This document shows, one piece after another, positions 53,801 through 62,800 of a stretch of DNA of 64,000 nt. Each line of letters opens with the position of its first letter. Within the stretch, counting starts at the first letter, position 1. The notes beneath the pieces are model-generated. The model saw nothing but the letters and a program-made list of their open reading frames with translations. It was not told the origin of the DNA and searched no databases. Source of the DNA: Nitrosomonas sp. (GTDB taxonomy: Bacteria; Pseudomonadota; Gammaproteobacteria; Burkholderiales; Nitrosomonadaceae). The DNA lies in assembly GCA_024281825.1 (NCBI GenBank), contig JAMWZY010000003.1, forward strand, positions 220,587 through 284,586, given 5' to 3'. The translations under genes and the position numbers were made by a program.

Positions 53801-56800
53801 ACCTATTCCAACGCTCTGACTGGATTTACCTTCAGCATTACCGCCAGCGCAATTGACGAAGATGGCCAATACTACGAAGCCGATATGTGGCTGCCAGCCT
53901 ACGTCGGCAGCGAACTGGACGTTGTCGATGGATACGTTGGCAATGTCGTTGATTTCTTTGCTGTGAGCGATGGGCTCATCGGGCACGCGAATGTCGTTCA
54001 GAAACTAGATGGAAACTTTTTGATCAGCGGGCACGGATCTAGCAACGTACTAGAGTACCAGCCGGATGGGACTCTCGTTGGTACGTTTATAGCTGCGGGT
54101 AGCGGGGGACTTAACGGTGCCGCAGGCATGGACTTTGGTGCCGATGGCAACCTATATATAACCAGTTCCAATAGCGGTAAGGTATTGCGGTTTGATGGCA
54201 CGACCGGCGCCTTCATTGACGAATTCGTTTCGTCAGGATTGAACTTCCCACTGGGGTTGACCTTTGGTCCCGACGGTGACCTGTATGTCGCGAGCCAGGG
54301 ATCGGATGGCGTTCTGAAATTTGACGGTATCACAGGAATACTGGATGCGACATTCAATGCCCCGCCAACCGGCAGCACCGAGGACATTACGTTTGGCCCT
54401 GATGGCAATCTGTACGTTTCATCCTTCTCGGACGGAGTTTTTCGATTGAATGGTGCAACCGGAGCATTAATTGATAACTTTGTCGTGATCAGCGCCGCAG
54501 GTGTTGAGTTTGGTCCAGACGGCAACCTGTACGTGAGCGATCAGAATGCCAATGTCGTTCGTCGATATGATGGAATCACGAGTGCATACATCGACGACTA
54601 CATAGCACCTGGTGGCGTTCCCGGTCCGGCCTATATGGTGTTTACGGCCGATCACCAGGTGACAGTCGTAGCCTCCGTGGCGCCAACCATCACGAATCTC
54701 ACCGGCGATAGTCTCACCTATAGCGAAGGCGACGGAGCAGTGGTGATCGAGCAAGGTGCGAATGCCCTGGTATCCGATGCAGATAGCACCAACTTTGATA
54801 CTGGGACCCTGACTATTAGCATTTCCTCCGGCCTGGAATCTGCGGAAGATGTGCTCAGTATCCGAAACCAAGGGACCGGAGCTGGTCAGATCGGGGTGAG
54901 CGGCAGCACCATTACTTACGGAGGGACCACCATTGGGACGTTCACGGGCGGCAGTAGCGGGAGCAACCTCGTCATCACGTTGAACAGCAATGCCACCCCC
55001 ACGGCGGTGACGTCGCTGGTCAAGAACATCACCTACCAGAATACCGATACAAACGCGCCGACGACGGGTGCGCGCACGGTGAGTTATATCCTGACGGACG
55101 GCGACGGCGGGACCAGCGCGAACTACGACACGACGGTCACGGTGGGTGCGGCGAATGACGCTCCGACCTTTGGCGTGGGCGATGGGCAGGCCCTGACCAG
55201 CTTCGGATCGGGATGGGAGTTCGGGAAAGAAACCGTCATCCAACCAGATGGCAAGATCTTGGTCGGCGGCTACAGCGATAGCGGGGGCACCGACGACTTT
55301 TGCCTCGCTCGGTATAACGCCGACGGCACGTTGGATACCAGTTTCGGTGGCGGGGATGGAGTGGCGTTCGCCGGGATCGCCGGTCGAGCGGAGACCATGG
55401 TCCTCCAAGCTGACGGCAAGGTGGTGCTGTCCGGGTATACGACCACTGGCGGTTACCAAGTGTGTTTGGTGCGGTTCAATGCCGATGGTACGCTGGACAC
55501 GAGTTTTGGCGGCGGCGATGGCGTCGCGTCCTCGGGGGTATATGGCAGCGCGCAAGATGTGGCGCTTCAGAGTGATGGAAAACTCCTGGTCGCGGCAGAT
55601 CTGTCGAACAGCAACTTCAATCTGATGCGATTCAATAGCGACGGGGCGCTCGATACCAGCTTCGGCGGCGGCTTAGGGTACGTCAGCACAGATCTGGCCG
55701 GGAGCAACGATCGTGCTGACAGCCTCACCATCCAATCTGACGGCAAGGTGGTGCTGTCGGGGTTTGGGTTCAGCGGGACCAGTGTTGATTTTGCGTTGGT
55801 CCGGTACAACACGGACGGGTCGTTGGATACGAGCTTCAACGGCACGGGGAAAGTGCTGAGCGATTTCGGCGCCAACAGCGGCGATATGGGCAACGAAGTG
55901 CGGATGCAGGCCGATGGGAAAATCGTCGTGGCTGGGTGGAGCGACACCGGCGGCGCCAATGATTTTGCGATTGCCCGCTACAACGCCAACGGGACGTTGG
56001 ACGCCGGCTTCGGGACCGGCGGCAAAGTGACCATCAATCTGGGGGGCAGCGACCTCGCCGAAGGGCTTACGATTCAAGCTGATGGCAAGATTCTCGTGAC
56101 GGGTACGGCGGGAATCAACGGGGGTGATATCGGATTGGTGCGGCTCAATACGGACGGCACGCTGGACACGACGTTCGGCGGTGGGGATGGGATTATCACA
56201 TCGGATTACAGCGGCGCCAGCGATGATCGGGGCTACAGCGTGGCGGTGCAAAGCGATGGACGGATTGTGGTGTCCGGTACCACTCAGGTCGGCGGTCTCG
56301 GCGGGTACAACGTCGCGCTGAATCGCTACAGCAGTACCGGGTCGCTGGACACCACGCTTGATTCCGTCAACACGTTGAACGGCACGCCGACCTATACAGA
56401 GGGCGGGTCCGCGGTGGTGCTCGATGCCGACGTGCAGATCTTCGATGCGGAACTGTCCACCCTGAATAACTTCAACGGCGCGACACTCACCCTGGCTCGT
56501 AACGGCGGAGGCAACCCCGACGATGCCCTCACCTTTGACGGCACCACTGTCACCACCAGCGGCCCAAACCTCTTTGTTAGTGGTGTACAGGTGGGCACAT
56601 TCACCTTTACCGGCGGCGAGCTGATCGTCACCTTCGGCAGCAACGCGACGCAGGCACGTGTTAACACGCTGATGCAGAACATCGTCTACTGGAACTGGAG
56701 CGAAGCGCCTCCGGCCAACGTACAGATTGATTGGACCTTCAGCGATGGCAACAGCGGCGCTCAGGGAACAGGCGGAGCCTTGCAAGCCACCGGCAGCATG

Positions 56801-59800
56801 ACAGTCACGATTACGGCCGTCAACGACGTCCCGACGATTACGAACCTGGGTGGCGACAGCCTGAGCTATAACGAAGGCAACGGGGCCATCGTGATCGAGC
56901 AAGGCGGCAACGCGCTGGTGGCCGATGTGGATTCGACGAACTTGGATACCGGCACGTTGACCGTCTCCATTCCAGTGGGCGGCGACAGCGCCGAGGACGT
57001 GCTGAGTATCAGGAACCAAGGCACCGGGGCGGGGCAGATCGGCGTGAGCGGCAGCACCATTACCTACGGTGGCACCACCATCGGGACCTCCACTGGCGGC
57101 AGCGGCGGGAGCGCCCTTGTCATCACGTTGAACAGCAATGCGACGCCCACGGCGGTGACGACGCTGATCAAGAACATCACCTATGAAAACACGGATACGG
57201 CGGCGCCAACGACGGGCGCCCGCACGGTGCGTTATGTGCTCACTGATGGGGACGGTGGCACCAGCGCGAATTATGACACCACCGTCACGGTCAGTGGCGC
57301 CAACGATGCGCCGGTGAACACGGTGCCGGGGCCACAAAGCGTGACCGAGGATGCAGCGCTGGCCCTGAGCGGAATCAGCGTCAATGATGTGGACGGCAAC
57401 CTGAGCACGGTGCAATTAGCGGTGGGCAACGGGACGCTCAATGTCACGCTGTCCGGTGGCGCGACGATCAGTGCGGGCAGCAACGGGACGACTACGCTGA
57501 CCCTATCGGGCAGCCAAACGGACATCAATGCGACTCTTGCGAGCCTGACCTATCAAGGAGCTACGGATTTTGCCGGGGCCGACACGCTCACCGTCACCAG
57601 TACCGACAGCAATAGCGGGACAGATGTGGATACCGTGGCAATTACCGTAACCGGTGTGAATGATGCCCCGATTCGCACCTCCGGTACGGTCAGCAACCTC
57701 ACCGTGTCGGAAGACGCGAGTCTCGTATCACTCGGCTTGGGCAGTGTGACCTACAGTCCGGGTGGCGGGGCTGATGAAAGCGGGCAGACTTTGACGTACG
57801 CCGTTACCGTAATCCCCTCAGCCAGCGTCGGCGATGTCTTCTTGGCGGATGGGACCACGCGGGTGACGGTCGGGTCCTACACGTTGGCAGAAATTCAGGG
57901 CATGCAATTCAAGCCGGCAGCCAACGCCAGCGGAGTCACGGCGTTTCAGTTTAACGTCTCTGACTCGGGCGGGACGGCCAATGGAGGGGCAGACAACATC
58001 AGCCAGTTTATCTTGATTACGGTTAACGCGGTCAACGACGCGCCGACCATGACCAACCTCAGCGGCGATAGTCTCACCTATAACGAAGGCGACGGAGCAG
58101 TGGTGATCGAGCAAGGCGGAAACGCCACGGTCAACGATGTGGACAGCGCGGACTTCAATACAGGAACCCTGACCGTGAGATTCACGGCGGGAAGCGACAG
58201 CGCTGAGGACGTGTTGAGCATTCGCAATCAAGGGGCCGGCGCGGGACAGATCGGCGTGAGCGGATCAAACGTAACCTATCAAGGTGTGATCATCGGGACC
58301 TTTACCGGCGGCAGTAGCGGGAGCAATCTGGTCGTCACCCTGAACAGCAGTGCTACCTCATCGGCAATCACAGCGCTGGTCCAGAATATCACCTATGAAA
58401 ATACTGATACTGCAGCGCCAACGACTGGGGTGCGCACGGTGCGTTATGTCCTGACGGACGGCGACGGCGGGACCAGCGCGAACTACGATACGACCGCCAC
58501 CATCACAGCGGTAAACGACGCACCAACAGACATTATTTTTGATACGCCGATTACGCTGAATAACAGCTCGACGAATGGCTACATTGGCGTCACACAATTT
58601 AACTATGGACAACCGGCCAGCACACAGCTCACCTTTGAAATGAGTTTTTCGGCCACATCCATTCCTTCTGGCTCGTTAGAGCTTGTTTCCTATGCCCTTT
58701 CTTCTGGAACGAGCAATGACATCAACATCTGGATTGATCCGACCGGCGATTTGTGGTTTCGGCTCGCAACTGGTGCCGCAACGCCGCTCGGATTCAACGC
58801 CACCTCATTGATCGACGGAAACCAGCATCAACTGTCGATCACATGGGATGGCGCTACCGGCGATACCCGATTTTATACCGATGGCAGTCAGGTTGGAGCT
58901 ACCACGTACAAAGTCGGGGGAAGCATTCCTTGGGCGGCCGGCGCCCAAACCAGCATGCTGCTATTCGGGCAGGATCAAGACGTGGTTGGTGGTGGATTCG
59001 ACAACACTCAAATTTTTGCCGGAAATATCTTTGAGGTACGCATTTTTACCGATGTTCGTACGGCTCCGGAAATCGCAGCTAATGTTAATACCTATTTATC
59101 CAACCCAAGCGCCGATCCCAATCTGCTCGCCAACTGGCGTATGGTCAACGATGGTTCTGGCTTTATCAGCGACTTGGTCGGCAGTCATGATCTCACGCTC
59201 CACAATGCCGCCAGTTTCAATCCGGCGTTTTCTGTAGCAGAAAATTCACCGAATGGTACGCACATCGCATCGGTCGTCGACGTCACCGATGCCGATATCA
59301 GTGACAGCCACACGTTTAGCCTCACGAATGATGCGGGTGGAGCCTTTACGATCAACCCAACCACGGGGCAAATCACCGTGGCGAACACCAGCCTGATTGA
59401 TTATGAAACCGCCACCGTGATGAACATCACGGTGCGCGCGACCGATTCCACGGGAGCTTTTTATGAAGAAGTGGTTCCCATTAACGTATTGGCGACCAAC
59501 GATGCGCCAGTGTTGGCAAATACGGCGTTGAGTTTGACCGTGGCGGAAGACGCGGGCGCACCGAGTGGGGCAGTCGGTTCCCTCATCAGTGCCTTCACCG
59601 GCGGGATTACTGATGCCGATAGTGTCGCTTCCAAAGGCATCGCCATCACAGGGACCAACCAAGCCAATGGGACGTGGTATTACACCACCAATGGAGGTAC
59701 CACCTGGACCCCGGTAGGCACGGTGAGTAACACCTCAGCCTTGTTATTGGCCGATAATGGCAGCACGCGATTGTATTTCGCTCCGGCTACGAACTACACC

Positions 59801-62800
59801 GGCACGAGCACGGGAGCGCTGACACTGCGCGCTTGGGATCAGACCAGCGGCACAGTCGTTACCAAGGTGAGCACGGCGAGTAACGGGGGCACAACGACCT
59901 TCTCCACTGCCACCGACACCGTGGACGTCACGGTGAGCGCCATCAACGACGTACCAGTACTCGCACTGGGGGGGGTCAACCTTGTGGTCGACGGTTCGTT
60001 CGAGGCCGGTGGCAGCGCTTGGACCTCCAATAGCACACTGGAGGTTTCAAACAGCCCGGGTAACTTCGGGATCTCGCCACCTCCCGATGGCACTCACTTT
60101 CTTGAAGTCGAAGGGTGGGTGTCTTCCGGCACCGCGTCGTATGTGGAGCAGACCATCACCACTGTGGTGGGCCGTACCTATGTATTCAGTCTAGCAGCGG
60201 TCAATCGCAACGACACGAATATCGGCGATATGGGAGCAGCCAGCGTGAACGGAGTGGAGGTGGGTCGGTTTACCACTACCAGCAGTTGGCAAGACCAGGC
60301 GTTTGAGTTTACCGCCACCTCCACGTCGAGCATCATTCGCATTACCTCACTGGGTTCGACCAGTGGTAGCATTGCCCCAGCACCGGGCGATGGAGGAGGA
60401 CTGCTGGTGGACAACGTACGCGTGGTGGCAGTGAATGACAGCGTCTCTTATACCGAGGGCGGGATTCCTGTCAAGCTGGCGACGGCAGCAAACGTCGTCG
60501 ACCCAGAGTTGTCGGCAGCAAATAATTTCACCGGGGCCACCTTGACGCTAGCGAGGAGCAGTAGCGCCAGCAGCCAAGATGCGTTTTCAGGCAGCGGCAC
60601 CTTGAGTCTGAGTGGCGGCGCGGTTGTTGTCGGCGGCACCACGATCGGCACCTACACCAACAGCGGCGGCACGTTGGTTATGACCTTCAACGGTAATGCC
60701 ACGAACACGTTGGTCAATTCCGCAATGCAACAGATTGCGTACAGCAACTCGAGCGATGCGCCGCCGAGCTCAGTGCAGATCAACTGGACGTTCAGCGATG
60801 GCAACACGGGTGCGCAAGGCAGTGGTGGCGCATTAACCGCAACTGGTAGCGTCACAGTAAACATCACCGCAGTGGATGATGCACCCACATCAACCGGCGG
60901 TAGCGTTATCGGAGCAGAAGACACGGCCAAGGTCTTCAGTTGGTCTGAATTCAATGTCTCCGATGTCGACACGGTTGTCGGAGCCAACACCGCCATACGG
61001 GTGACGGCATTACCGGCCGACGGTACGTTGCAATATTACAACGGCAGTACCTGGATCGCTGTTTCAGCCAACCAAGTATTAACCAAATCCACATTCGATG
61101 CTGGGTACGTTCGCTTTGTGCCGGACGCGAATGAGTCCGGCTACGATGGCTATGGAACACCCGGTGTCGGCAATGGCTTCCAAACATACGCACAGTTCAA
61201 CTTCATGCCGGTACAAACGACACCCATTACGATCATCAACCCGGGTGGCGAATCGCAAACGCTAGCCGAAAACTCCTGGATAGATCCGGCCACCGGTTGG
61301 ACAACTTCAGGAGCGGATGCGGGCGCTCAAAACTTAGGCCCGTTGATCTTCCCCAATGACGAAGATAACAGCCTGTATACCAATGCTGGCGCAACATTAT
61401 CACAGACGCTTGGGGCAACGTTTGACTCAACTAATAACTATAGTTTTTCATTTGAGGTTGGTTGGCGTGGCGGCTACCCCACGCCACCAGATTTCCGGGT
61501 AGAGTTGTGGGCTGGTAGCACGAGACTAGGGTATGTCGACCAAACCGCTATAACGCAGGTCAGAGGATTATTCGCGAGTGGTACATTGGCGGTTGATGGA
61601 GCGAGTTTCAGCGCCCTCAATGGACAATCACTGGAAATTCGTCTTGTCGGTGTCAGCACTCAACCCAATTTTGATAATCTCGCATTGACTCGGTTTATCC
61701 GTGCTACCGACATCGGCAGCGCAGCAACAATGAGTGTAGATATCACACCGGCAAACGACGCGCCAACGGACCTCAGTTTGGCGGGAACCACGGTCGCAGA
61801 GAATGCGGCGAACGGGACCGTGGTGGGTACGGTGAGCGGAACCGATCCGGACAGTGGAGATACCAAAACCTATAGCTTCACCGATAATGCCGGAGGCCGG
61901 TTTGCCATCAGCAGCTCGACGGGGCAAATCACCGTGGCGAATGGCAGTTTGCTGGATTATGAAGCAGCGAACAACCATAACGTGACGGTGCGGATAACAG
62001 ATAGTGGCGGACTGACCTACGACAAGATATTTGCAATCACACTAACCAATGTGAATGAGACACCGACAGATCTGAGCCTATCGGCAAATACGATCACGGA
62101 AAACGCAACAAACGGGACCGTGGTGGGAATGGTGAGCGGAACCGATCCGGACAGTGGGGATACCAAGACCTATAGCTTCACCGACAATGCCGGAGGACGG
62201 TTTGCCATCAGCAGCTCGACGGGGCAGATCACCGTAGCGAATGGCAGTTTGCTGGATTATGAAGCAACGACCAACCATAACGTGACGGTACGGGTAACGG
62301 ATAGTGGCGGACTGACCTACGACAAGATATTTGCAATTACACTAACCAATGTGAATGAGACGCCGACGGATCTGAGCCTATCGGCAAATACGATCACGGA
62401 AAACGCAACAAACGGGACCGTGGTGGGAATGGTGAGCGGAACCGATCCGGACAGTGGAGATACCAAGACCTATAGCTTCACCGACAATGCCGGAGGACGG
62501 TTTGCCATCAGCAGCTCGACGGGGCAGATCACCGTGGCGAATGGCAGTTTGCTGGATTATGAAGCAGCGACCAACCATAACGTGACGGTGCGGGTAACAG
62601 ATAGTGGCGGACTGACCTATGACGAGACCTTTACGATCAACGTCACCAATGTAAATGATGCGCCCACCGGAACTGATGCCACGATTACCATCATTGAAGA
62701 TACATCGCACACTTTGACGATGGCCAACTTCGGTTTTAGTGATGCCGATGCAGGCGACAGCCTAAGTGCGGTACGAATCGATAGCTTGCCCAGTGCCGGT

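Noticed and set aside
54467-55555. 362-codon minus-strand frame
   Set aside because: Same reason: antisense shadow of the repeat coding sequence, Arg/His-rich and without known motifs.
55673-57415. 580-codon open frame on the minus strand inside the adhesin
   Set aside because: It mirrors the repetitive GC-rich adhesin codons; no domain is recognised and the plus-strand frame is unbroken and family-like.
61754-62653. Considered as a CRISPR or other DNA-level repeat array
   Set aside because: The units are coding, 300 bp long, in frame and cadherin-like; there are no short repeats with unique spacers.
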